Shown here: positions 31,060-45,018 of the stretch, one piece after another
Layout of the letters: the number at the start of each line of letters is the position of its first letter
How positions within the stretch are numbered: the first letter of the stretch is position 1
From: an uncultured Alphaproteobacteria bacterium
Lineage (GTDB): Bacteria; Pseudomonadota; Alphaproteobacteria; HIMB59; GCA-002718135
Assembly (NCBI GenBank): GCA_902635455.1
Contig: CACPNW010000002.1
Span: 1-64,000 of the forward strand
DNA: 64,000 nt
Reading direction: 5' to 3'
The notes under the pieces: generated by a model
What the model saw: only the letters and a program-made list of their open reading frames with translations
What the model was told of the DNA's origin: nothing
The model's database searches: none
Made by a program: the position numbers and the translations under genes

Positions 31060-32454
31060 ATGGAAAAAGGTTTCGAAGATTTTGGTGAAAAAAAATGGCC
31101 CTCATTAAAAAAAGATCTTAAAAAAATTGTAGGAGAAACAGCTTATAATAATTGGATCAAACATCTAAACTTTATTTCATTTGAAAATAAGACTTTATCT
31201 TTTTCTGTTCCAACTAAGTTTTTAAGAGATTGGATAGTGAATAACTATGCAGATAAAGTAAAGGTTGAGGCAATTAAATATTTTAAGACTATTGAAACTA
31301 TAAAATTTCTAGTTAAACCAGTAGGCGGAAGAGTAGTACCTGGAACTGCTAGATCAATTAAGGATAATGATAATCATTGGAAATCTTCATTAGATATTAG
31401 AACTACTCAACCTTCCGCTTATCCCAATGAATTCGGAGCCCCTTTAGATCCAAGGTTTACTTTTGATAATTTTGTTGTTGGAAAACCAAATGAATTAGCT
31501 TTTGCTGCAGCTGAAAGAATAGCTGAGGCTGATAAAGTTTCATTCAACCCACTTTTTCTCTATGGGGGAGTAGGTCTAGGTAAAACTCATTTGATGCATG
31601 CAATTGGATGGAAGATAAAAGAACTCAACCCAGAGCGCAAAGTGATATATCTCTCAGCAGAAAAATTTATGTATCAATTCGTAAGAGCTTTAAGATATAA
31701 AGATACTTCAGCATTTAAAGAGCAGTTTAGATCAATAGATGTTTTGATGATTGATGATGTTCAGTTTATTAGTGGAAAAGATAATACCCAAGAAGAGTTT
31801 TTTCATACTTTCAATGCATTAATTGAACAAAATAAGCAAATAGTCATTTCAGCTGATAAGTCTCCATCTGATTTAGATGGCGTGCAAGAAAGATTAAAAT
31901 CAAGGTTAGGGTGTGGTTTAGTAGCCGACATTCATCCTACAACTTATGAATTAAGATTAGGAATACTAATAGAAAAAGCACATAAAAGAGGAGTAGAAAT
32001 ACCTCCTAAAGTTTTAGAATTTTTGTCTCATAGAATAGTTTCTAATGTGCGAGAAATGGAAGGCGCACTTAATAGGCTTGTGGCACACGCTACTTTAGTT
32101 GGAACTTCTATTACTGTTGAAACTGCTCAAGTTGTCCTTCAAGATTTATTAAAATCAAATAATAAAAAAATTACAATCGAAGAAATACAGAAAAAAGTAG
32201 CCGAGCATTTTAATATAAGGTTAACTGATATGCATTCTCCAAGAAGATCTAGGTCAGTAGCAAGACCAAGACAAATAGCTATGTATTTAGCTAAATCAAT
32301 AACATCTAGATCCTTACCTGAAATTGGTAGAAAATTTGGTGGACGTGATCATACAACGGTAATGCATGCTGTTAAAAAAATTGAGGAATTAAAGCATCAA
32401 GATAATAATTTTAATGAAGATATAGAATTATTAAAAAGATTGATAGATTCTTAA
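31060..32454 (+). CDS. dnaA: Chromosomal replication initiator DnaA
   Basis: NPLFLYGGVGLGKTHLMHAIGW, DVLMIDDVQFISGKDNTQEEFFHTFNAL, GGRDHTTVMHAVKKIEEL. Confidence 0.98.
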   Translation: MEKGFEDFGEKKWPSLKKDLKKIVGETAYNNWIKHLNFISFENKTLSFSVPTKFLRDWIVNNYADKVKVEAIKYFKTIETIKFLVKPVGGRVVPGTARSIKDNDNHWKSSLDIRTTQPSAYPNEFGAPLDPRFTFDNFVVGKPNELAFAAAERIAEADKVSFNPLFLYGGVGLGKTHLMHAIGWKIKELNPERKVIYLSAEKFMYQFVRALRYKDTSAFKEQFRSIDVLMIDDVQFISGKDNTQEEFFHTFNALIEQNKQIVISADKSPSDLDGVQERLKSRLGCGLVADIHPTTYELRLGILIEKAHKRGVEIPPKVLEFLSHRIVSNVREMEGALNRLVAHATLVGTSITVETAQVVLQDLLKSNNKKITIEEIQKKVAEHFNIRLTDMHSPRRSRSVARPRQIAMYLAKSITSRSLPEIGRKFGGRDHTTVMHAVKKIEELKHQDNNFNEDIELLKRLIDS

Positions 32455-32480
32455 TCTATTTTTATTTATAATCTTCTTAA

Positions 32481-33596
32481 ATGAAGTTTGTTGTTGAAAA
32501 AAATGCTCTAATTAAAGCTCTATCTCATGTACAAAGCATTGTTGAGAGAAAGAACACATTACCTATACTTTCTAATATTTTAATTGAAGCTAAAGAAAAT
32601 TGTATAATTTTATCTTCGACAGATATGGATATATCTATAACAGAAAAAATTAATCATAATAGTATAGAGGATGGCTCAACAACAGTTAATGCATCCACGC
32701 TTTATGATATAGTGCGAAAATTACCTGATAATAAGGAAATCGAATTTATAGCAAATGATGGTAAAATATTAAGTATTAGATCGGGTAGTTCCAGATTTTC
32801 TCTTGCGTGTTTGCCTAGGGAAGATTTTCCAATAATTGAGACAGAAGATGCTGGAATTAAATTAAAAGTCGATTCTCAAACTTTTTTCAAACTTATCGAA
32901 AAAACTAAATTCGCAATTTCTAATGAAGAAACGCGTTATTTTCTAAATGGCTTGTATTTTAATCTTCGAAAAGATGAGAAAAATAACTACATTACAATAG
33001 TAGGAACCGATGGACATAGGCTTTCAAAGATTGACTATCTATATCAGCCTGAATCTGAAGAGACAATTGGTGTTATCATACCCAAAAAAACAATTAACGA
33101 ACTCTCAAAGCTTTTAAGCGAATTTACAGGAGATATTAATATAGATTTAAACTCTAATAAGATTATTTTTTATATTAATGAATCAATTTTGATCTCTAAG
33201 CTTATTGATGGAAATTTCCCAGATTACAAAAGAGTCATACCAACAGAAAATAAAAATACTCTAGAGGTTAAAAGAGAAAATTTATTTAAAGCAGTTGATA
33301 GAGTTAGTACTATTACTAGTGATAAGCTTCCAATTATTAAATTTAAATTATTAAGTAATATAATGAACATATCTACTTCTAATAACGAAAATGGCACAGC
33401 GACTGAAGATGTTCAAACTATTTATGCTGGAGAGGAAATTGAAATAGGTTTTAATTCTAAATACGTTTTAGATATGCTTAATAATTTAGAAGATGAAGAT
33501 ATTATTTTAAATTTTAAAGATAATTCGTCACCGATTATCGCAACAGAAAAATCTAACCCCGACTTAATCTATGTGCTGATGCCAATGAGGATATAA
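32481..33596 (+). CDS. dnaN: DNA polymerase III beta clamp
   Basis: MKFVVEKNALIKALSHVQSIVERKNTLPILSNILIEA; C-terminal LMPMRI. Confidence 0.97.
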   Translation: MKFVVEKNALIKALSHVQSIVERKNTLPILSNILIEAKENCIILSSTDMDISITEKINHNSIEDGSTTVNASTLYDIVRKLPDNKEIEFIANDGKILSIRSGSSRFSLACLPREDFPIIETEDAGIKLKVDSQTFFKLIEKTKFAISNEETRYFLNGLYFNLRKDEKNNYITIVGTDGHRLSKIDYLYQPESEETIGVIIPKKTINELSKLLSEFTGDINIDLNSNKIIFYINESILISKLIDGNFPDYKRVIPTENKNTLEVKRENLFKAVDRVSTITSDKLPIIKFKLLSNIMNISTSNNENGTATEDVQTIYAGEEIEIGFNSKYVLDMLNNLEDEDIILNFKDNSSPIIATEKSNPDLIYVLMPMRI

Positions 33597-33602
33597 TTTT
33601 AT

Positions 33603-37165
<3,563 letters not shown>

Positions 37166-37186
37166 TTTTCTTAAATACTAATATTT

Positions 37187-38407
37187 ATGAGCAATATACT
37201 ATTAAGCAATTTAATTAAAATTAGATGGATAGCTATTTTTGGACAATTGATAGCTATATTATTTGTTTATTTTATATTAAAAATTAATATTTTTTTAATC
37301 CCATGTATTTTTGCTCTAATTACATCTGTGAGTGTAAACTTCTACTCTTATTTTCTTCAAAAAAAGAAAAATAATATATCGGACAAGCAGGCTTTCTTCT
37401 TTTTATTATATGATACTATTCAACTAAGTGTTTTATTGTATTTAACTGGTGGTATTATTAATCCATTTATAATCTTAATTATTGCACCAATTATAATTTC
37501 AGCAACTTACCTTGTTGCAATTTGGACAATCTTACTATCTTTACTTTCTATAACATTAATATTTACATTAAATTACTTTTATATACCTTTAGAGTGGAAT
37601 GAGGCCATTATAATACCTAGAACCTATCAAATTGGTTTATTACTATCACTTTTGATCGCAATAATATTTATTGCAGTTTACGTTTATTTATTTGCGACTT
37701 CTGCTAGAAAAATTTCTGATGCATTATCTGAAACAAAACTACAACTTTCTAATCAAAAAAAAATAACAGAAGTAGGATCACTAAGTGCAGCAGCTGTTCA
37801 TGAGCTAAGTACGCCCTTAAACACTATTTTTTTGGTTCTTAATGATTTTTTAAAAGACAAAAAACTAATAAAAAATTTAGATGTTTTAGAGGATATTGAA
37901 CTTTTAAAATCAGAGGCGGAAAGATGCAAAAATATATTACTAAAACTATCAAAAAATCCACAAAATTTAAAAGATAATTTTTTGAAAAAAGTCAAGATAA
38001 GTGATATTGTAAAGATTAATTTTGAAAAATTTAATACAAATAAAATACTAAAAATAAATACTAACAATCATGTTGAAAAAGAAATAATTTTTAAGGATGA
38101 AATAATGTATGCTGTAGGTAATTTAATACAAAATGCCATAATTTATTCAGAAAAATTTGTTTTTGTTGATATAAAAATTAACACTAATATTTACAATATT
38201 ATTATTTCTGATGATGGCCCTGGTTTTCCAAAAGATATTATAGAAAAATTAGGTCAGCCTTATGTATCTAAAAATAAAAAAGGTTTAGGTTTAGGTATTT
38301 TTATATCAAAAAATTTAATAGAAGGCCTAAATGGGGAAATTTTTTTTAATAACTCAAAAAATAATAAAGCAGTTGTTGAAATTAATTTAAACATAAATAA
38401 ATTGTAA
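37187..38407 (+). CDS. regB: Redox-sensing histidine kinase RegB/PrrB type
   Basis: Six-TM N-terminus with quinone-site heptapeptide GGIINPF, H-box AAVHELSTPLNT, Cys in SEAERCKNILLKL, GLGLGIFISKNLIEG. Confidence 0.9.
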   Translation: MSNILLSNLIKIRWIAIFGQLIAILFVYFILKINIFLIPCIFALITSVSVNFYSYFLQKKKNNISDKQAFFFLLYDTIQLSVLLYLTGGIINPFIILIIAPIIISATYLVAIWTILLSLLSITLIFTLNYFYIPLEWNEAIIIPRTYQIGLLLSLLIAIIFIAVYVYLFATSARKISDALSETKLQLSNQKKITEVGSLSAAAVHELSTPLNTIFLVLNDFLKDKKLIKNLDVLEDIELLKSEAERCKNILLKLSKNPQNLKDNFLKKVKISDIVKINFEKFNTNKILKINTNNHVEKEIIFKDEIMYAVGNLIQNAIIYSEKFVFVDIKINTNIYNIIISDDGPGFPKDIIEKLGQPYVSKNKKGLGLGIFISKNLIEGLNGEIFFNNSKNNKAVVEINLNINKL

Positions 38408-38937
38408 TGATGAATAAAGAATTGCTTATTGTAGACGATGATTTACCTTTTAGAGAAAGATTATCACAATCAATGGCTAAAAAGGGATTCACTGTTGAAA
38501 CCTTTTCAAGTGCACATCAAGTAAAAGAAAGAATAAATAATAAATTATTTGATTATGCAATTGTAGATATGCGTTTAGAAGATGGTTCTGGCCTTGAATT
38601 AATTCAAGAAATAAAAAAACATAGCCCAAATACCAAATCACTTCTTTTGACTGGATACGGCAATATAGCGACTGCAGTTGCAGCAATTAAATCTGGGGCA
38701 ATAGATTATTTGCCAAAACCTGCTGAGGTGGATCAAATTTATGATGCTTTAACCTCTTCTGAAGATTTGTTACCACTTCCTCCAAAAAATCCAATGACAG
38801 CAAATAGAATTAGATGGGAACACATACAGAGAGTTTTTTTTCAATGTAATAGAAATGTATCTGAAACAGCAAGAAGATTAAGAATGCATAGAAGAACACT
38901 TCAAAGAATTCTTAATAAACACGCACCCAAAGAATAG
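38407..38937 (+). CDS. regA: RegA/PrrA/ActR response regulator
   Basis: LLIVDDDLPFRERLSQSMAKKGF; Fis-type HTH WEHIQRVFFQCNRNVSETARRLRMHRRTLQRILNKHAPKE. Confidence 0.95.
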   Translation: MMNKELLIVDDDLPFRERLSQSMAKKGFTVETFSSAHQVKERINNKLFDYAIVDMRLEDGSGLELIQEIKKHSPNTKSLLLTGYGNIATAVAAIKSGAIDYLPKPAEVDQIYDALTSSEDLLPLPPKNPMTANRIRWEHIQRVFFQCNRNVSETARRLRMHRRTLQRILNKHAPKE

Positions 38938-38942
38938 CATTT

Positions 38943-39965
38943 ATGAATTTATCTATTATAATTCCGGTATTTAATGAAGAGAATTTTCTTGAAAGACTAT
39001 TTTATGATTTAAAAAAACATTTTAATCTCAATGATGCTGAAATTATTTTTGTAAATGATGGTTCCACTGATAATTCAAAGAAATTAATAGAACATTTTAT
39101 TAAAGATAATTCTAAAAATTTTAAAAGTAATTTAATAAATTTTGATTTTAATAAAGGTAAAGGCAAAGCTGTAAGAGAAGGTATAAATTTCTCAAAAGGT
39201 AAATATGTATTATTACAAGATGCTGATTTAGAATTAGATTTAGAAGACTCTAAAGAATTATATGATATAATAAGGAATAATAGCGATATCAAATGTATTT
39301 TTGGAAGCAGATATCTTTCTGGAAAATTAAAGAAAAATAATTATTTCTTTAATCAGCTAGTAGCTAAATTAAATTCTATTATATTTAACTTATTTTTTTC
39401 TCAAAGTTTAAGTGATATTCATTGTGGGCTTAAAATATTGCACAGAGATGTAATTAAGAAATTAAAATTAGATATAAATGATTTTGGCCTTGAGATTGAT
39501 ATAGCCTCACAAATTGTAAGAAATAATTTTTTTATTTATGAGTATGGGGTATCTTATTATTTTAGAACTAAACAACAAGGAAAAAAAATTACCTGGATTG
39601 ATGGTGTAAAATCATACTATTATTTATTTAAAGTTAGATTTATAGATAACGATATAGCCACAAATATATCTATTATTTTCTCTTCTTTTTATATGAGCTA
39701 TGTTGGCTCATTTTTTGGTAAAGGAATGGGAACAACTTTATTCATTATTCTTTTTGCAATTATAGGTTTATTTATTGGATTAAAAAATAAAATTTTATCA
39801 TCTTCGATTATATTGCTTTTTATCTATCTAGGATCATTAATTGGAAAGGGACAAGGGCAAGTAGTAGCAGTTATATTTTTCTTTATTATAAGTTTTTACT
39901 TTATTTATTTTGTAAAAAAACAAATAAACAAAATTAATAATTTTATTTTAAATTATTTATTTTAA
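38943..39965 (+). CDS. Family-2 glycosyltransferase with C-terminal membrane domain
   Basis: LSIIIPVFNEENFLERLF, IIFVNDGSTDNSKKLIE, LLQDADLELD; hydrophobic C-terminus with two GS-x-x-GKG-x-G motifs. Confidence 0.88.
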   Translation: MNLSIIIPVFNEENFLERLFYDLKKHFNLNDAEIIFVNDGSTDNSKKLIEHFIKDNSKNFKSNLINFDFNKGKGKAVREGINFSKGKYVLLQDADLELDLEDSKELYDIIRNNSDIKCIFGSRYLSGKLKKNNYFFNQLVAKLNSIIFNLFFSQSLSDIHCGLKILHRDVIKKLKLDINDFGLEIDIASQIVRNNFFIYEYGVSYYFRTKQQGKKITWIDGVKSYYYLFKVRFIDNDIATNISIIFSSFYMSYVGSFFGKGMGTTLFIILFAIIGLFIGLKNKILSSSIILLFIYLGSLIGKGQGQVVAVIFFFIISFYFIYFVKKQINKINNFILNYLF

Positions 39966-41277
39966 TTTTATGTAGTGAAACTGAAACTGCAATTATAAAA
40001 AAAGTCAAAATTCCATTCCAGTTTTTAATTAAGCTACCTGTAGACATAATTGGCCAAAAAAGAATAATCAAGTTTGTTAATGATATTATTTTTAAAGTAT
40101 GATTTTGATTATTTTTTAAAATAAAAAAAAATAAATATGACAAATACACTATAAAAATCATAAAAACTATTATTCCCCCCTCAGCTAACCACTGAATATA
40201 TAAATTATGAGGATGTGAGGCACAGCTGTAATTCTTCATTTGTTTATTATATTTTTCAAAATTTAAGCATACGTATTTAAAATTATTAATCCCAACTCCA
40301 GTTAGGGGATTATTTTTGAACATATTTATGCCTAAACTATATATTTCTCCATACGCGGATGTTTTGAAATTCCTAAGAATTTCAATAAAACTAGGTTGTA
40401 CATTTATAATTTTTTTACAATTTTTATCCTTATCAGATGAGCATTTAAATTCTTTTTCTATTTTAAGACCTTGATGATATTGTGTAGATTCTATGATTTT
40501 AAAATCATTGTAAAATGGATGGAATTTATAAATAGATAAATTTAATAATATAAATAAAGTAAGAGAAAGCAATATCAAGATTCTTAAATTTTTTAAAAAT
40601 AAAAAAAGTATACCCAAACAAAGCATATACATGGCTAGTGCCATACGTTCTCCAGATACAAAGCTTAATAAACCTATTAGACTTAAATAAAAAATCGCTA
40701 TTAAAAAATTTACTTTATTTTGTTTAGTTATTAGAAAGTAAATAAAACCTAAAAAGCCTAGTTTTACTGAAAATGAGCCGGGTATTAATTCGTTTTTAAA
40801 AGGACCAGTTAACCTTCCATACCAGTTGGATTTGAATCCAAGTAAATCTGGTCCAAAACCTTCTTCAGCACTGTAGTTAAAAAATTGAAAAAGTGAATCT
40901 ATTATGACAAAACAAACCACAAAAAAAATAATTTTAATACAAAATTCTAAATTCTTTTGGTAATTAAAAATAAAAAAATATCCAACTATAGGTATAAAAA
41001 GTAACCTTATAAAAATTATTGAGTCTTGAAAAGATAGATATTTTTCATATGAAAAAAAACTAATAAATATTAAACTAATCCAAAATATTATAGAAAATAA
41101 AAAAATTTTATGATTAATCAATAATTTGTTTTTTTGTATAAAAAAATATAATATTATGAAATACAAACATGATATAGAAATAATTATATCAGGTATGGCT
41201 GGTCCAGTAATTAAAAATAATGGCAGTAAAGAAAACAATAGAATAAATAATTTATTAAACCTATTTATCATTTTCAT
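39943..41277 (-). CDS. O-antigen ligase/polymerase family (Wzy_C) membrane protein
   Basis: Polytopic protein; LSFVSGERMALAMY, NNPLTGVGINNFKYVC, SHPHNLYIQWLAEGGIIVFMIFI. Confidence 0.88.
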   Translation of the reverse strand: MKMINRFNKLFILLFSLLPLFLITGPAIPDIIISISCLYFIILYFFIQKNKLLINHKIFLFSIIFWISLIFISFFSYEKYLSFQDSIIFIRLLFIPIVGYFFIFNYQKNLEFCIKIIFFVVCFVIIDSLFQFFNYSAEEGFGPDLLGFKSNWYGRLTGPFKNELIPGSFSVKLGFLGFIYFLITKQNKVNFLIAIFYLSLIGLLSFVSGERMALAMYMLCLGILFLFLKNLRILILLSLTLFILLNLSIYKFHPFYNDFKIIESTQYHQGLKIEKEFKCSSDKDKNCKKIINVQPSFIEILRNFKTSAYGEIYSLGINMFKNNPLTGVGINNFKYVCLNFEKYNKQMKNYSCASHPHNLYIQWLAEGGIIVFMIFIVYLSYLFFFILKNNQNHTLKIISLTNLIILFWPIMSTGSLIKNWNGILTFFIIAVSVSLHKIKINNLK

Positions 41278-42193
41278 TTATGATTTTCATAAATATGTCT
41301 TCAAGATCGCTTTCATATGTATTTATTTCTTTAAAATTAATTTTATTATTATTTAATATATTAATAATTGATTTTAAGGTTGTTTTTTGTTTATCATAGT
41401 TAATTATAAGGTTATTTTCTTTTAATATAGGATTATATTTATCTAGTTCTTTTGGTATGCTAATTTTTTCTTGAACTGCAAAACTAACAGTTTTATTTGA
41501 AATAATATTTAATAAATTATTTTTAGTATCATCTTTTAAAATCTTTCCCTTATCTATTATGGATATGTAATCACATAGTTCTTCAGCCTCATCTAAATAA
41601 TGAGTTGTTAGGCATATAGTTGTTCCTTTTTTATTTAAATCTCTAATATAATTCCACAAATTTGCTCTTAACTCGACATCAACACCTGCAGTAGGTTCAT
41701 CTAAAATTAGCATTTCAGGATTATGAACAATAGCTTTAGCTACCAATAATCTTCTTCTCATACCTCCAGAAAGTGTTCTTGCATAAGCATCTCTTTGTTC
41801 AAATAATCCAACATTATGTAGTATTTCCTCAGTATTTCTTTGTTTTTTTGGAATGCCGTATAAACCAGCCTGAAGTTCTAATAACTCATAAGGAGTAAAG
41901 AAAGGATCTATATTAAGTTCTTGTGGAACTATACCTATTTTTTTCTTACTAAGTTTTGAATTTGTATCAATATCAATCCCACAAATGGAAATTTTACCTT
42001 CATTTTTATTAACTAATCCTCCTAAAATATTAATAAATGTAGATTTTCCTGCACCATTAGGACCTAATAAGCCATAAATTGATCCTTTTGGTATTTGGAT
42101 ATTAAAATCCACTAAAGCATTTATTCTAGATTTTTTTTTAAAAAAAGTTTTATTAACTTTAATTGCATCAATAGAAAATTTATAGTCTAACAT
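41261..42193 (-). CDS. ABC-2-type exporter ATP-binding protein
   Basis: GLLGPNGAGKSTFINILGG, LSGGMRRRLLVAKAIVHNPEMLILDEPTAGVD, CLTTHYLDEAEEL. Confidence 0.93.
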   Translation of the reverse strand: MLDYKFSIDAIKVNKTFFKKKSRINALVDFNIQIPKGSIYGLLGPNGAGKSTFINILGGLVNKNEGKISICGIDIDTNSKLSKKKIGIVPQELNIDPFFTPYELLELQAGLYGIPKKQRNTEEILHNVGLFEQRDAYARTLSGGMRRRLLVAKAIVHNPEMLILDEPTAGVDVELRANLWNYIRDLNKKGTTICLTTHYLDEAEELCDYISIIDKGKILKDDTKNNLLNIISNKTVSFAVQEKISIPKELDKYNPILKENNLIINYDKQKTTLKSIINILNNNKINFKEINTYESDLEDIFMKIINENDK

Positions 42194-42218
42194 AGGATTT
42201 GTTTTATAAAAATTTTAA

Positions 42219-44963
42219 ATGAATAAAAAAAGTAGATTAATTTTAGTTGATGGTTCAGCATATATTTTTAGAGCATATTACGCTTTACCTCCAATGACAA
42301 GAAAAGATGGAGTACCAATTAACGCAGTATTTGGTTTTACAAATATGCTTGTTAAATTAATTGAAGATTATCAAAATGAAAAAATGATTGTAGTTTTTGA
42401 TGCTGCAAGAGAAAATTTTAGAAATCAAATATATAAAGATTATAAGGCTAACAGAGGAGAAACGCCGGAAGACCTTATTCCTCAGTTTGATTTAATTAGA
42501 AAATGTGTAGAAGCTTTTAAAATCCCTCAATTAGAAATCTCAGGATATGAGGCAGATGATATTATAGCTTCTTATACAAAAATAGCTTCTTCCAAAAATA
42601 TTGACTCATTAATAGTATCCTCAGATAAAGATTTGATGCAATTAGTTAATGATAGAGTCGAAATGCTTGATCCGATGAAAAATAAAATAATTAGATCTAA
42701 GGAAGTTGTTGAAAAATTTGGTGTTGAACCAAATAAAGTAATTTATATTCAGGCTCTTACTGGAGATAAGATAGATAATATTCCTGGAGCACCTGGGATA
42801 GGCCCAAAAACTGCCTTAGAATTAATAAATAATTTTAATGATATTGATGGCTTGTTAAAAAATGTAAACAAAATTAAACAAGAAAATAGAAAAAAAACTA
42901 TAATTAATTCAGAAAAAGATATTAGAGTTAGTTTAGAGTTAGTTAAATTAAAATCTGATATAAAGTTACCTTATAAGTTAGAAGACATCAAAACTTATTC
43001 AGAATTAAAAGAAAAAAATCAAACAATCTTTGATTTTTTAAACAATCAAGGGTTTAAAACTATTTCAGAAAGACTCCAAAAGAATGCATTTGTAATAAAT
43101 AATATTGCTCTGAATAAAAATGATCAAAATAAAGGAAGTGAATACAAATTAATTAATTCAAAAAAAGATTTGGAAAATTTAATTGATAATTTAATCAAGG
43201 CTGGTTTTTGTTCAATTGATACAGAAACAACTTCACTCAATATTGAAAGTGCTAAATTAATAGGCATTTCTATATGTTACTGTGAAGATTTATCATTTTA
43301 TATACCTTTGAATCATTTAGATAAATTAACCTCTAAAAAAGTTTCTAATCAATTAGATGAGGAATATGTATTAAAAAAAATAAAAGAGATTTGTGCAAAT
43401 GAGTCAATATTAAAAATTGGACATAATATTAAATATGATATTAGAATTTTTAATAAATATAAAATTGATGTAAATTCTATAGCCGATACTATGCTAATGT
43501 CATATGCATTAGACAATGGTCTTACAAAACATGGTATGGATGACTTGGCGTTTTATCATTTTCAACATAATTGTATTAAGTATAAAGAATTAGTAGGAAC
43601 AGGAAAAAAAGAAATTACCTTTGATTATGTGCCAATTGATAAAGCTTTAGATTATGCAGCAGAAGATGCATTGATTACTCTTAGACTTTTCAATTTTTTA
43701 TATCCAAGAATAATTAAAGAAAAAAGAAATTTTGTATATTATGATATAGATTTGCCTTTAGTTCATGTATTGGCGTTAATAGAAAAAAATGGAATTAAGA
43801 TTGATAAGGGATATTTAAAAAAGTTAAGTAATGATTTTGAAAAAGAAAGTAAAAAAATTTCTAATAAAATTTTTAAGATTTCAAAAAAAGAATTCAATAT
43901 TGGTTCTCCAAAACAGTTAGGTGAAATTCTTTTTTTAGATTTAAAAATAACTGGAGCTAAAAAAACAAAGTCAGGAACTTTTTCTACTGACTCTTCTACA
44001 CTTCAAGATTTAGAATTAAAAGGATATGAAATAGCAAGGCTAGTTTTAGAGTGGAGAGAGCTAACTAAACTAAAATCAACTTATACAGATGCTCTTAATG
44101 ACCAAACTAACGAAACATCAAGTAGAGTTCATACTTCATTTGGAATTGCAAATACCCTTACTGGAAGATTAAGTTCGAATGATCCAAATCTGCAAAACAT
44201 TCCTATTCGTACTGAAAAAGGAAAAAAAATAAGGGATGCATTTATATCTGAAAATAAAAATAAACTTGTTAGTTTTGATTATTCACAAATTGAATTGAGA
44301 TTGGCAGCAGAAATTTCAAAAGACAAAGCTTTCACAAAAGCCTTCGTAGAGGGAGAAGATATACACTCTTCTACTGCAAAAGAGATTTTTAATTTAAAAG
44401 ACGAGGTTTTAACAGCAGATCATCGCAGAAAAGCAAAGGCAATTAATTTTGGTATTCTTTATGGAATAAGTCCATATGGATTAGCTAAACAATTAAATAT
44501 AACTAACAGTGATGCAAAAAAATATATTGAACAATATTTTGAACGTTATCCAAAAATTAAGAATTACATGGATGATCAAATTAGTTTTGCAAAAACAAAT
44601 CACTATGTAGAAACAATTTTTGGAAGAAGATGTAATATTAGGGGCATTAATGATAAAAACTTTGCTGTTCGGGGATTTGCAGAAAGACAATCTATTAATG
44701 CACCTATTCAAGGTACTGCAGCAGATATTATAAAATTTGCAATGATTGAAATACATAAAAATATATTGTCAAAAAAAATCAATGCCAATATGCTTTTACA
44801 AGTTCATGATGAATTAATATTTGAAATAAATGAAAAGGATGTAAAGCAGTCTTCTATTAGAATTAAAGAAATTATGGAGAAAGCACATTTGCAATTTAAA
44901 GATTTTACCGTACCTTTAACTGTAGATTATGGCATGGGGAGTACTTGGGGAGAATCACATTAA
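42219..44963 (+). CDS. polA: DNA polymerase I with 5'-3' and 3'-5' exonuclease domains
   Basis: LVDGSAYIFRAYYALP, SSDKDLMQLV; FCSIDTETTSLN exo motif; FDYSQIELRLAAEIS, KAINFGILYGISPYGLA, QVHDELIFE. Confidence 0.98.
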   Translation: MNKKSRLILVDGSAYIFRAYYALPPMTRKDGVPINAVFGFTNMLVKLIEDYQNEKMIVVFDAARENFRNQIYKDYKANRGETPEDLIPQFDLIRKCVEAFKIPQLEISGYEADDIIASYTKIASSKNIDSLIVSSDKDLMQLVNDRVEMLDPMKNKIIRSKEVVEKFGVEPNKVIYIQALTGDKIDNIPGAPGIGPKTALELINNFNDIDGLLKNVNKIKQENRKKTIINSEKDIRVSLELVKLKSDIKLPYKLEDIKTYSELKEKNQTIFDFLNNQGFKTISERLQKNAFVINNIALNKNDQNKGSEYKLINSKKDLENLIDNLIKAGFCSIDTETTSLNIESAKLIGISICYCEDLSFYIPLNHLDKLTSKKVSNQLDEEYVLKKIKEICANESILKIGHNIKYDIRIFNKYKIDVNSIADTMLMSYALDNGLTKHGMDDLAFYHFQHNCIKYKELVGTGKKEITFDYVPIDKALDYAAEDALITLRLFNFLYPRIIKEKRNFVYYDIDLPLVHVLALIEKNGIKIDKGYLKKLSNDFEKESKKISNKIFKISKKEFNIGSPKQLGEILFLDLKITGAKKTKSGTFSTDSSTLQDLELKGYEIARLVLEWRELTKLKSTYTDALNDQTNETSSRVHTSFGIANTLTGRLSSNDPNLQNIPIRTEKGKKIRDAFISENKNKLVSFDYSQIELRLAAEISKDKAFTKAFVEGEDIHSSTAKEIFNLKDEVLTADHRRKAKAINFGILYGISPYGLAKQLNITNSDAKKYIEQYFERYPKIKNYMDDQISFAKTNHYVETIFGRRCNIRGINDKNFAVRGFAERQSINAPIQGTAADIIKFAMIEIHKNILSKKINANMLLQVHDELIFEINEKDVKQSSIRIKEIMEKAHLQFKDFTVPLTVDYGMGSTWGESH

Positions 44964-45018
44964 GTGAAAAAAATATTATTATTGATAGGTATTTTTTAAT
45001 TTTTTCAATATTAATTCA

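Noticed and set aside
39943-39965. Overlapping convergent tails of glycosyltransferase and O-antigen ligase as a regulatory antisense element
   Set aside because: Short convergent overlaps occur repeatedly here (for example trxA/folC) and are explained by genome compaction.
44964-45002. Possible 11-codon leader peptide (GTG AAA AAA ATA TTA...TAA) after polA
   Set aside because: Too short and AT-rich to distinguish from chance.
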